Assembly (NCBI GenBank): GCA_002354335.1
Contig: DELI01000019.1
Span: forward strand, 27,539-91,538
From: Sphingobacterium sp. UBA2700
GTDB taxonomy: Bacteria; Bacteroidota; Bacteroidia; Sphingobacteriales; Sphingobacteriaceae
Direction: 5' to 3'
DNA: 64,000 nt
Of the stretch, positions 44,770 to 52,926 are shown piece after piece. The notes below the pieces were generated by a model. It was not told the origin of the DNA. It searched no databases and was given only the letters and a program-made list of their open reading frames with translations. The stretch's first letter is position 1, and every line of letters begins with the position of its first letter. A program made the translations under genes and the position numbers.

Positions 44770-45864
44770 ATGGCAGGAAACACTTTCGGGGATATTTTCA
44801 AGATCAGCACTTTCGGCGAATCACATGGTGCAGCAATCGGCGTTATACTAGATGGCTGTCCGCCTTTGGTCGAAATTGATGAAGAATTTATTCAATCTGA
44901 ACTCGACAAACGCCGACCAGGACAATCGAAAATTACGACCCAACGCAAGGAAAGTGATACTGCACAGATTCTATCTGGCGTATTTGAAGGCAAATCTACA
45001 GGCACGCCAATAGCCATTGTTATTCCTAACGAGGACCAACGATCGAAGGACTATTCGCATATCCAAGACAAGTTCCGCCCCTCTCACGCAGACTATACTT
45101 ACCAAACGAAGTATGGCATACGTGATTATCGCGGCGGTGGCCGCTCCTCGGCAAGAGAAACCGCAGCACGCGTTGCTGCTGGCGCTATTGCCAAGCTTTT
45201 CCTAAAACAACGTGGCATTGAAATATTTGCGCACGTTTCTGGCGTGGGAAAGCTCGAAGCACCGAATTTGGACAGCTCGGATTTGACACAACTCTTAGAA
45301 CTTCGCGAAAGCAATATCGTGCGTTGTGCAGACCCAGCTACAGCGGCTGAAATGACGGAATTTATCGATCAAGTACGCAAGAATGGCGACACTGTAGGGG
45401 GTAGAATCAATACCATCATCCGCAATGTCCCAGTAGGTCTTGGCGAACCGGTTTTCGATAAGTTGCACGCCGATTTAGCCAAAGCCATGATGAGCATCAA
45501 TGCGGTACACGGATTCGAATACGGCTCGGGCTTCGACGGATCGCAAATGCTAGGATCGGAACACAACGATATATTTGTAAATCAGGATTCGAAAATTAAA
45601 ACATTAACCAATTTTTCAGGAGGCATTCAAGGCGGTATTTCCAATGGTATGGATATCACCTTCAAAACAGCTTTCAAACCTGTTGCAACCATCATGAGAG
45701 ATCAAGCAACGATCAATGAGCAAGGCGACGACACAACAATATCTGGCAAAGGTCGTCACGACCCATGTGTTGTTCCGCGTGCGGTAATCATTGTCGAATC
45801 TATGGCTGCATTGGTAATCGCTGACCACCTCTTAAAATATGAAGCTTATCATAATGCCAAGTAA
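44770..45864 (+). CDS. aroC: Chorismate synthase
   Basis: Last step of the common pathway, needing reduced FMN. Signature motifs: [22 protein letters not shown] at the start, [23 protein letters not shown], and [14 protein letters not shown] near the end. The 364 residues are normal. It follows aroA after 70 bases and overlaps the ROK gene by 11. Confidence 0.96.
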   Translation: MAGNTFGDIFKISTFGESHGAAIGVILDGCPPLVEIDEEFIQSELDKRRPGQSKITTQRKESDTAQILSGVFEGKSTGTPIAIVIPNEDQRSKDYSHIQDKFRPSHADYTYQTKYGIRDYRGGGRSSARETAARVAAGAIAKLFLKQRGIEIFAHVSGVGKLEAPNLDSSDLTQLLELRESNIVRCADPATAAEMTEFIDQVRKNGDTVGGRINTIIRNVPVGLGEPVFDKLHADLAKAMMSINAVHGFEYGSGFDGSQMLGSEHNDIFVNQDSKIKTLTNFSGGIQGGISNGMDITFKTAFKPVATIMRDQATINEQGDDTTISGKGRHDPCVVPRAVIIVESMAALVIADHLLKYEAYHNAK

Positions 45865-46711
45865 CGAACTTATCCTTTCTTGCGATATTGGCGGAACACA
45901 CATTACCTCCGCCATTGTCGACAGTAGTAACTGGACAATCTTAGAAGAAACTATCACCCGCTCGCATGTAAATTCGAAAGCAGATGCTAAATCGATTTTA
46001 CAAGAATGGACGAACAACATGAAGGCCTGTTTATCCAAAATCGACAACCCTGTTCAGGCCATCGGTATTGCTGCTCCCGGCCCATTCGATTATGAAAACG
46101 GCATCCCCTTGATGAAAGGACAATCCAAATACGACGAGCTTTATCAGATGCCGGTAACAGAACCCATCAAAGAATTTATCGGAAACGAAAACCTCGATAT
46201 ATTATATATCAACGATGCCGCTGCTTTCTTGCAAGGCGAAGTATATGGTTGTGGTTTAGAAAATGAAGATTGCATCTTAGGAATCACCTTAGGAACAGGA
46301 TTAGGATCCGCCGTATGGAATAACGGCGAAAAAGCCTTTGATGCCGACCTATGGAACAGCCCCTACCAAGACGACATCTTTGAAGAATACTTAGTAACAC
46401 GCTGGTTTAATAAGCGATTCAAAGAACTGACCGGGCTTGAAGAGTCAGGTCTTCGTGAGATTCTGGAGAAGCATGCAGAGCGTGCTGAAACCAAACAACT
46501 GCTAGCAGAATATCGCGACCAGCTGCTCGACTTCCTTTTATTCTTCAGCAAGAAATACAATTGCCATCAATTTATTATTGGCGGAAACATCAGTAAGGCA
46601 TGGGACAAAATATTTCCGGATAAGCGCCTATTGAGCCATTATAAAATCGAAATAGGCAAATTCCAAGAACAGGCAGCCATTATCGGAGCTGCGAGCCTAT
46701 TCAATAACTAA
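45854..46711 (+). CDS. ROK-family protein (sugar kinase-like) without the zinc motif
   Basis: ASKHA-fold protein of the ROK group: ATP phosphate loops [16 protein letters not shown] and [18 protein letters not shown], and [15 protein letters not shown] with the catalytic Asp. The CxCGxxGCxE zinc motif typical of ROK kinases is missing; the stretch after [12 protein letters not shown] has no cysteines. Sugar kinase activity is possible but not certain. The frame opens at 45839, but [11 protein letters not shown] (45854) fits better and leaves an 11-base overlap with aroC. Last gene of the aromatic operon. Confidence 0.8.
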   Translation: MPSNELILSCDIGGTHITSAIVDSSNWTILEETITRSHVNSKADAKSILQEWTNNMKACLSKIDNPVQAIGIAAPGPFDYENGIPLMKGQSKYDELYQMPVTEPIKEFIGNENLDILYINDAAAFLQGEVYGCGLENEDCILGITLGTGLGSAVWNNGEKAFDADLWNSPYQDDIFEEYLVTRWFNKRFKELTGLEESGLREILEKHAERAETKQLLAEYRDQLLDFLLFFSKKYNCHQFIIGGNISKAWDKIFPDKRLLSHYKIEIGKFQEQAAIIGAASLFNN

Positions 46712-46739
46712 AATCCTTTTCAGAAGAAATTAAAATAAA

Positions 46740-46771
46740 CGAGCTGCATGGAAACCATCATCTGCAGCTCG
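46740..46771 (+). terminator. Probable terminator of the aromatic operon
   Basis: CGAGCTGCA and TGCAGCTCG form a 9-bp stem around a 14-base spacer 28 bases after the ROK stop. The T run behind it is weak (CTTTGTT). Confidence 0.6.
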
Positions 46772-47131
46772 CTTTGTTATGCGATAGGAAGAGCTCCGGA
46801 CTCAAAGCAGAGACAGCCTTTCTTTAAACTTATCAAACCCAATGCATAGCCCTTTCCAAGCGGCTCTGAATTGGGTTTACATTGGGTTTGAAAGGGCTTT
46901 ACAATGGGTTTGACTAAAAGAAAGGTTGATTTTGTCTTCTATCTGGTCTGAACCAAGAAAGGAAGCATTTAAGATTTATCAGGATCTGTTCTAACGAATA
47001 GACACTTACCACTTCCTACTATGAAGATGAGTAAGATCCGGCCGCTCTTTAAATCCTTCCTTTCCCGGTTCGAGACAAACTCTCCCTTTCTTTTCTGGTT
47101 TGAAACGAAACGAGACAATTTCTAACAAAAA
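46772..47131. other. Gap around the second dispersed repeat, no gene seen
   Basis: About 360 bases between the aromatic operon and the E1 dehydrogenase. Apart from the dispersed repeat at 46834-46912 nothing gene-like was found. The right part has loosely repeated GGTTyGAnAC-like words around 47065-47115, too irregular to call. Confidence 0.45.
46834..46912. repeat. Dispersed hairpin repeat, copy B
   Basis: CAAACCCAATGCATAGCC (46834-46851), loop CTTTCCAAGC, then GGCTCTGAATTGGGTTTA (46862-46879), a stem with three mismatches, followed by TTGGGTTTG-type units to 46912. It aligns along its length with the copy at 11223-11310: the loop differs at one base, and stem differences lie mainly in the middle. 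Confidence 0.78.
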
Positions 47132-47153
47132 AAGCTGTCTTTTCAGACAGCTT
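47132..47153 (-). terminator. Terminator of the E1 dehydrogenase gene
   Basis: On the minus strand AAGCTGTCT-GAAA-AGACAGCTT is followed by a T run; 24 bases after the stop codon. Confidence 0.85.
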
Positions 47154-47176
47154 CTCATTTTTACAATTTATTTATT

Positions 47177-49597
47177 TTATGAAAATAATGGCGGGTACTC
47201 GTTTGGCCGGCTTTCCGTCATAATCTTGTAGGCAGCTTCTACGACATCGTCAACCGCTGGTTTGGTGAAATAATCACCGTCTGAACCATATGGAGGGCGA
47301 TGTGCTTTTGCTGTTAAAGTTCTAGGTTGGCTATCTAAGAGATAGTATCCACCCTGAACTTCCAGAATCTCGTGTAATATATAAGATGATGCACCTCCAG
47401 GGAAGTCTTCATCTACGATGAGCAATCTATTTGTTTTTTCTAAGGATGCTTTGCAGAGATGATCCTGATCGAATGGCGCTAAACACTGCGCATCGACGAT
47501 CTCGATGGATATACCCAGTTTCTCTAGTTCCAACGCTGCTTCCTGCACGATACGCAAGGTTGAGCCATAAGATACCACCGTAATGTCCGACCCCTCGCGG
47601 AGCAGCTCTGCTTTTCCAATTGGAACGGTAAATTCACCTACGTTATGCGGCATCTTTTCTTTCAAACGGTAGCCGTTCAAGCATTCTACAACCAAAGCAG
47701 GTTCATCCGCATTCAATAGCGTATTGTACATTCCGGCCGCTTGGGTCATATTTCTAGGCACACAGATGTGCATGCCTCGAAGTCCTCCCAAAAGCACCGA
47801 CATCGGTGATCCGGAGTGCCAAATACCTTCCAAACGGTGACCACGCGTGCGCACGATCAAAGGCGCTCTTTGACGACCCTTTGTTCTATAGCTTAGACTG
47901 GCAAGATCATCGCTCAATACCGGCATCGCGTAGATCAGATAATCTAGATACTGTATCTCAGCAATCGGGCGGAACCCACGTATGGCAAGACCTAAGCCTT
48001 TACCAATGATTGCAGACTCGCGTATCCCTGTATCGAAAATCCGCTGCGATCCAAACTCATCCTGCAGCCCGGCAAAACCTTGATTGACATCGCCGATTTT
48101 ACCAACGTCTTCTCCAAAAGCAATTAATCGGGCATCGCGTTCGAAGTTTGCTCTAAAGCAAGCGTTCAGTACTTCACGACCATCTACAATCGGCGACTTA
48201 TCGTCGATCTCGGCGTCGATCTTCTGAACCTTCAGTGGCGAGTATTTGGTATCAGTAAATAACTTATCGTTGAAGCGGCTGTGATTTACTCGCTGCTTCT
48301 CTTGGTACCAGGTTAATAATTCGGCTTTCCCTTCGAGCTCAATGCCTCTCAGATCGCGAATAACGCGTCGGATATTGACATATACCTCTTTTAAGGATAA
48401 GTCCGATATAGACAACAAGGTCTTTAAAGGCAATTCGACCGCATGGTGATTTAGCTTTTCTAATAGGGCGATGCCTTCATCTAAATCTACCTGTAAAGTT
48501 TTTCGGTAATCAGACCAAGCCCTCTTTTGTTCCTGACGAACAAAATCTTTCATTTCCGACTCGATTTCCTTTAACTCTTCGTCGCTCGCTAGGCCGGATT
48601 CGAGCAACCAGTCGCGCATGCGCTGATTACAATCGAACTCGGTTTCCCAGTTCAATCGATCTTGATCTTTATATCGTTCGTGCGAGCCCGAGGTTGAATG
48701 TCCTTGTGGCTGCGTAATATCTGTTACATGAACTATGCAGGGTTGATGCTGCGTTCGTGCAAATTCTGCTGCTTTCTCATAAACTTCACAAAGTCCGGCA
48801 TAATCCCAGCCTTTGACACGGAAGATTTCATAGCCTGCCCCTGCTTCATCACGCTGGAATCCGCGAAGGACCGATGAAATATCGCCTTTGGTGGTCTGCA
48901 CCTCATTTGGAACGGAAATACCATAGCCATCATCCCAAATGGAGATAACAACAGGAATCTGTTTTACGCCTGCGGCATTAACGGTTTCCCAGAACACCCC
49001 TTCGGAGGTCGCTGCATTACCGATTGTACAAAAGACGACTTCTTCCCCATCTTTGGAGAATTTCGCCTTGTGCGAAAGATTTGGATTGTCCTTATAAAGT
49101 TTGGATGCAAGGCCTAGCCCAAGAATACGCGCCATCTGCCCTCCTGTAGTGGAGATATCCGAGACCGTATTATATTGTTGGGTTTGATCAATCCATTCGC
49201 CGTCATCATCCACTAAGGACATTGCGAAATGGGCAACCATTTGGCGGCCTGCAGAGGATGTATCGGCTTCAATAGTAGGATTTGCATACAGTTGAGAAAA
49301 GAAATGGTAGACAGTGCTTATGTTTAAAGCAAATGCCAATGTTTGATCTCTGTAATATCCGGAACGCCAGTCTCCAGGTTTGAACACCTTAGCTAAAGCG
49401 ATTTGCGCGAGTTCTTTTCCATCACCAAAAATACCAAATTTAGCCTTACCAGTAAGGACTTCTTTCCTTCCAAGTAGACTAACAAAACGGCTTTGTACAG
49501 CTAGTTTATAATCGGCAATCAGCAATTCGCGGAACTCTTCGTAGCTCATTTTAGCTGAGTTATACTGCACTGGTCGTGTCGTATTTGTTTCTGACAT
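47177..49597 (-). CDS. Fused alpha/beta E1 component of a 2-oxoacid dehydrogenase
   Basis: Thiamine-diphosphate enzyme that decarboxylates a 2-oxoacid and loads the E2 lipoyl arm; branched-chain 2-oxoacids are the likeliest substrate. Residues 20-440 are the E1 alpha half and 465-806 the E1 beta half, with the cofactor-activating Glu at E496 (AFGEDVGKIGD). In the alpha half the usual magnesium motif GDG...NN reads GNAATSEG (N194) and WDDGYG (D222-D223). E2 and E3 genes are not in the window. At 806 residues this matches other Bacteroidota fusions. Single-gene unit. Confidence 0.92.
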   Translation of the reverse strand: MSETNTTRPVQYNSAKMSYEEFRELLIADYKLAVQSRFVSLLGRKEVLTGKAKFGIFGDGKELAQIALAKVFKPGDWRSGYYRDQTLAFALNISTVYHFFSQLYANPTIEADTSSAGRQMVAHFAMSLVDDDGEWIDQTQQYNTVSDISTTGGQMARILGLGLASKLYKDNPNLSHKAKFSKDGEEVVFCTIGNAATSEGVFWETVNAAGVKQIPVVISIWDDGYGISVPNEVQTTKGDISSVLRGFQRDEAGAGYEIFRVKGWDYAGLCEVYEKAAEFARTQHQPCIVHVTDITQPQGHSTSGSHERYKDQDRLNWETEFDCNQRMRDWLLESGLASDEELKEIESEMKDFVRQEQKRAWSDYRKTLQVDLDEGIALLEKLNHHAVELPLKTLLSISDLSLKEVYVNIRRVIRDLRGIELEGKAELLTWYQEKQRVNHSRFNDKLFTDTKYSPLKVQKIDAEIDDKSPIVDGREVLNACFRANFERDARLIAFGEDVGKIGDVNQGFAGLQDEFGSQRIFDTGIRESAIIGKGLGLAIRGFRPIAEIQYLDYLIYAMPVLSDDLASLSYRTKGRQRAPLIVRTRGHRLEGIWHSGSPMSVLLGGLRGMHICVPRNMTQAAGMYNTLLNADEPALVVECLNGYRLKEKMPHNVGEFTVPIGKAELLREGSDITVVSYGSTLRIVQEAALELEKLGISIEIVDAQCLAPFDQDHLCKASLEKTNRLLIVDEDFPGGASSYILHEILEVQGGYYLLDSQPRTLTAKAHRPPYGSDGDYFTKPAVDDVVEAAYKIMTESRPNEYPPLFS

Positions 49598-49735
49598 CTA
49601 TGCGTTTGTTTTTTAACAAAAGTAAGCAATTTAACCCGTTTATCTTACCCTATTTCCGGGAAAACAGAGGAAAGTTGACTTGTTGGTCGTTCTTTTATCC
49701 AATAATCACTACTTTTAGCCGTATTTTAATTTTAT

Positions 49736-50473
49736 ATGAGCACGATACATTTTTTTGATGCTAACGGAGGCGCAGGAAATTTAGGCGATTTGGAAAAAAC
49801 AATCGTCTTAAATAAATTAATGGAAATAGAATTAGCGGAAAGAGATTCAAAATGGATTGCAGATTTCCTTCGAGTGATTGACGAGGCTAACCTTAAGGTT
49901 GGCGATCCGGAAATCATGATGAGCAATGACGGCTTCCCTTATTTTAACCTGAGAACGATTGAAGAGGGAGAGAACTTCCAGGCCTTCGTGATCAAGCAAA
50001 AGCTACCGACAATTTTAGGTAATGGTTTCGGTGTATCCATCAATGCACATAAACCGAACCCGGACTGGATCTTCACCTATGGCGATTTATCCAATCTGCA
50101 AATCAATAATGAGTTTTATACAGACGAGCATCTCTTTTCTAAAAACACTGGAAATTTTGCATTAGGCAAAGACGAGCAAGTTTTGGTGGGACAGCCATCC
50201 GAAGCGATACTTCCAGCTTTTGTACGTCAGCAATTACGCGAATACTTACAATATAACGGTGTAAAAATGCCGAAGATTATGCTGATTGCCAGAAATTATG
50301 AAGACGAAGCGAACGTGACGCAAGACTTAGTAATCAACGTGACTCCGAAGAATTTTGCAAATGAAAAGGAATACGAACAAGCGATGAATAGCATCTCTTG
50401 GTTCCTACCAAGACACTATTCGATTGTCGGAATGGATGAAAATGCAATCCCTTCGGGATTTGAGTTATTATAA
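49736..50473 (+). CDS. Conserved hypothetical protein, cytoplasmic
   Basis: 245 residues, no signal peptide or membrane helix, acidic, with good coding character (MSTIHFFDANGGAGNLGDLEKT..., YFNLRTIEEGENFQAFVIKQ, SWFLPRHYSIVGMDENAIPSGFELL). The layout is reminiscent of SseB-type proteins, but not enough to name it. It is divergent from the E1 gene. Confidence 0.7.
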   Translation: MSTIHFFDANGGAGNLGDLEKTIVLNKLMEIELAERDSKWIADFLRVIDEANLKVGDPEIMMSNDGFPYFNLRTIEEGENFQAFVIKQKLPTILGNGFGVSINAHKPNPDWIFTYGDLSNLQINNEFYTDEHLFSKNTGNFALGKDEQVLVGQPSEAILPAFVRQQLREYLQYNGVKMPKIMLIARNYEDEANVTQDLVINVTPKNFANEKEYEQAMNSISWFLPRHYSIVGMDENAIPSGFELL

Positions 50474-50485
50474 GAATAAATGATT

Positions 50486-50519
50486 TGCCGAGGATGGGGC
50501 ACTCTTCCCATCTTGGCAG
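50486..50519 (+). terminator. Weak hairpin after the hypothetical gene
   Basis: TGCCGAGGATGGG and CCCATCTTGGCA pair imperfectly; no T run follows, so termination is doubtful. Confidence 0.35.
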
Positions 50520-50580
50520 ATCTAAGAAGACATATCTACCAAAAAAGATTGTTAATATTTAAGATCATATTTATTTAAGG

Positions 50581-51042
50581 ATGTATTTATTTAATGTAAG
50601 GGTTTACGGGATTCTAGTCAATGAGCATGGTGAAGTTCTGATCAGTGACGAGCGAACGGAAAACGTTTCATTTACGAAGTTTCCGGGTGGCGGATTGGAG
50701 TATGGTGAAGGACTTTTGGATGCGTTGAAGAGAGAGTATATGGAAGAAACCGGCCTTGAAATCGAGGTGGTAAAACACATCTACACGACCGATTTTTGGG
50801 AAAAATCGAGTTTTAATGATAGTCAAATTATTTCCATTTATTATCAAGTACATCCTATTAATAAAGTTGAATTAAATATTAAGACAAAAATATTCGATTT
50901 TACCGAAAAAAGCGTAGAAGGAAAGCTACAATCTTTTAGATTGATGCCGGTCGAAAAACTGCGTCAAAATGACTTAACCTTTAAAACTGACCAAGTTGCG
51001 TGGGTTGAATTTTTAAAAACTCTTGACAAAATTCAATTATAA
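50581..51042 (+). CDS. NUDIX hydrolase
   Basis: 153 residues with a complete Nudix box (G-x5-E-x7-REYMEETG at about 38-58: GGLEYGEGLLDALKREYMEE). Such enzymes cut nucleoside diphosphates linked to another group; which one is not predictable here. Single-domain, cytoplasmic. A good terminator follows. Confidence 0.9.
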   Translation: MYLFNVRVYGILVNEHGEVLISDERTENVSFTKFPGGGLEYGEGLLDALKREYMEETGLEIEVVKHIYTTDFWEKSSFNDSQIISIYYQVHPINKVELNIKTKIFDFTEKSVEGKLQSFRLMPVEKLRQNDLTFKTDQVAWVEFLKTLDKIQL

Positions 51043-51177
51043 TATAAATGTTGCAACTTTTATTTGATTTTATAATAAAAGGTTTTTACTTTTACATTAG
51101 GTCAGGGAGATAATTCCTGATCTACGTTTTGAAAACACCTAGTTCTATAGGGTTTTATTAATAGTTAGTGTGATTTT

Positions 51178-51208
51178 AAGGCGATACTCCCCGTATCGCC
51201 TTATTTAT
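51178..51208 (+). terminator. Terminator downstream of the NUDIX gene
   Basis: AAGGCGATAC-TCCCC-GTATCGCCTT, perfect 10-bp stem, followed by ATTTATTAT. It is 136 bases after the stop codon. Confidence 0.8.
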
Positions 51209-51230
51209 TATATCACAATATGCCCCATAA

Positions 51231-51257
51231 AAAAAGGCAGCTATAAGCCACCTTTTT
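51231..51257 (-). terminator. Terminator of the rlmH unit
   Basis: On the minus strand AAAAAGGTGGC-TTATA-GCTGCCTTTTT pairs fully with two G-U pairs, followed by T. It lies 21 bases after the small membrane-protein gene. Confidence 0.65.
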
Positions 51258-51278
51258 AATGTCTATGTCGATACGCTC

Positions 51279-51410
51279 TTAAGTAAATATATAAGCCAAC
51301 AAGATTACTAGCGCACCACCAATAATGATAATCCATTTATTCATATCCGTTCCATGCGCCCCTTCTTGACTTTTGTATTTATAATCTCTTTTAAACTTAT
51401 CTAAATCCAT
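51279..51410 (-). CDS. Small single-pass membrane protein (43 residues)
   Basis: A short ORF on the minus strand reads MDLDKFKRDYKYKSQEG..., then a clear membrane helix, NKWIIIIGGALVILLAYIFT, to the stop at 51279. A strong GGAGG-type ribosome site precedes the ATG, and it lies 52 bases after rlmH with a terminator after it. The basic N-terminus would stay inside. Function unknown. Confidence 0.7.
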   Translation of the reverse strand: MDLDKFKRDYKYKSQEGAHGTDMNKWIIIIGGALVILLAYIFT

Positions 51411-51462
51411 ATTATCCTCCTTCTTTATTATAAGATGCAATTCATATTAAAATTACATAAAA

Positions 51463-51936
51463 TTATTCATGATGATAGGGTTCTCCACGCATAATCGTAT
51501 GCGCCCTATACAATTGTTCTACGAAAAACAACCTCACCATCTGATGAGAGAAGGTCATCTTCGATAAGGATAGCTTGGCATTCGCCCGATCGTAAACCTG
51601 TTGATCAAAGCCGTAGGGCCCTCCAATCACCAACACGATATGCCCGACGCTCGCTAGCATTTGCTTCTCTAGAAAGCCGGAAAACTCGATGGAACTGTAC
51701 ATCTTCCCGCGCTCATCTAATAACATAACGTAATCTTGGTTGGAAATGTTTTTCAAGATAAGCTGTGCTTCCTTCTCCTTCTGCTGTGCCTCGCTCAGAT
51801 TCTTCGCGTTTTTGATATCAGGAATTACTATTATCTGAAAGTTGCAATAATGCTTGAGGCGCTTGGTATAGATTTCTATTCCCTGCTCGATGTATTTATC
51901 ATCTGTCTTTCCGATGCAAATCAGGCTTATCTTCAT
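51463..51936 (-). CDS. rlmH: 23S rRNA pseudouridine-1915 N3-methyltransferase RlmH
   Basis: SPOUT-fold methyltransferase acting on the assembled ribosome. The trefoil-knot motifs are present: LLDERGKMYSSIEFSGFL, VIGGPYGFDQQVY (SAM-binding) and LSKMTFSHQMVRLFFVEQLYRAHTI with the YHHE C-terminus. The 157 residues are standard. The small membrane protein follows on the same strand. Confidence 0.96.
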   Translation of the reverse strand: MKISLICIGKTDDKYIEQGIEIYTKRLKHYCNFQIIVIPDIKNAKNLSEAQQKEKEAQLILKNISNQDYVMLLDERGKMYSSIEFSGFLEKQMLASVGHIVLVIGGPYGFDQQVYDRANAKLSLSKMTFSHQMVRLFFVEQLYRAHTIMRGEPYHHE

Positions 51937-52142
51937 TCCGCAAAATTACACATTTACCGCGCTATGAGAACAGTCGATACAGAAAAGTTTCATATTGCTG
52001 TAGGAATAATAGCAGCAATAATAAAACCATAAGGCTGATGGAAACTTTTATATTTTTATTGAAACGATAATAAGGATGGAAGCTATCGAAGGCTTTGAGA
52101 CCTGCCCCATTAAAAGAAAAACAGACAGTTTTAGAAATAAAA

Positions 52143-52171
52143 AAAGCCTCCGATCATTGACCAGAGGCTTT
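52143..52171 (-). terminator. Terminator of the YceI gene
   Basis: AAAGCCTC and GAGGCTTT form the stem; on the minus strand a T run follows. 19 bases after the stop codon. Confidence 0.8.
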
Positions 52172-52190
52172 GAAAAACTAAAATAGAATA

Positions 52191-52829
52191 TTATTTCTTA
52201 GCTACTAAAGTAATGTCAAAATTTACTTCTTTAGAGATTAAGTCGTCAGATTTACCTTCGTAACTTACTCCCCAGTCTCCTCTTGCGATGTTGAAGTTAG
52301 CCGTAGCTTTAACCGCAGCATCTGTAGCTTCAACAACTTTCGCATCGAAAGTGATGTTTTTGCTGATACCCTTGATCGTCAAGTTACCAGATACGATTAA
52401 ATCAGCAGCAGATGCTCCAGGTTTAACTTCAGTAATAACAAAAGAAGCTTCAGGATGAGTTGCTACAGCGAAGAAATCATCAGCTTTTAAGTGGCCATCT
52501 AATTTCTCTTTGTATTCGCCTTCTAAATCAGTTGCACTGATTGTGTTCATATCTAAAACAAAGTTACCACCTGTAACTGTTCCATTTTCTACATTGATTG
52601 AGCCAGATTTAACATCAACAGTACCAGTATGTTTGCCAGATACTTTTGTACCAGTCCAAACTACTTTTGACGCTGCAGCATCTACTGTATAAGCTTCACC
52701 AACTACGGCGATTGAATCTGTAGTTGCTACAACTGAATCGGTTGTTTCTGCTTTCTTACCTTCTGGATTTCCAGCACATGACGCAAGAACTAAACCTGCG
52801 ATCGCTGAAAGTAATGTGATTTTCTTCAT
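52191..52829 (-). CDS. YceI-family lipoprotein
   Basis: 212 residues with a lipoprotein signal (LSAIAGLVLASCAGN, Cys at about 18) and a YceI lipocalin-like barrel from about 45 (YTVDAAASKVVWTGTKVSGKHTGTVDVKSG... GNLTIKGISKNITFDAKV... ANFNIARGDWGVSYEGK). YceI proteins bind isoprenoid or amphiphilic ligands; here it is anchored in a membrane facing the periplasm. Transcribed alone. Confidence 0.92.
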   Translation of the reverse strand: MKKITLLSAIAGLVLASCAGNPEGKKAETTDSVVATTDSIAVVGEAYTVDAAASKVVWTGTKVSGKHTGTVDVKSGSINVENGTVTGGNFVLDMNTISATDLEGEYKEKLDGHLKADDFFAVATHPEASFVITEVKPGASAADLIVSGNLTIKGISKNITFDAKVVEATDAAVKATANFNIARGDWGVSYEGKSDDLISKEVNFDITLVAKK

Positions 52830-52926
52830 TTTATTTGTTTAAACATTGAAATTTCACACAAAAATAATGTGTTGCTATATCTTTCCAAATAAACCACGGG
52901 AATTTAACAATATACAGACAATTAGT

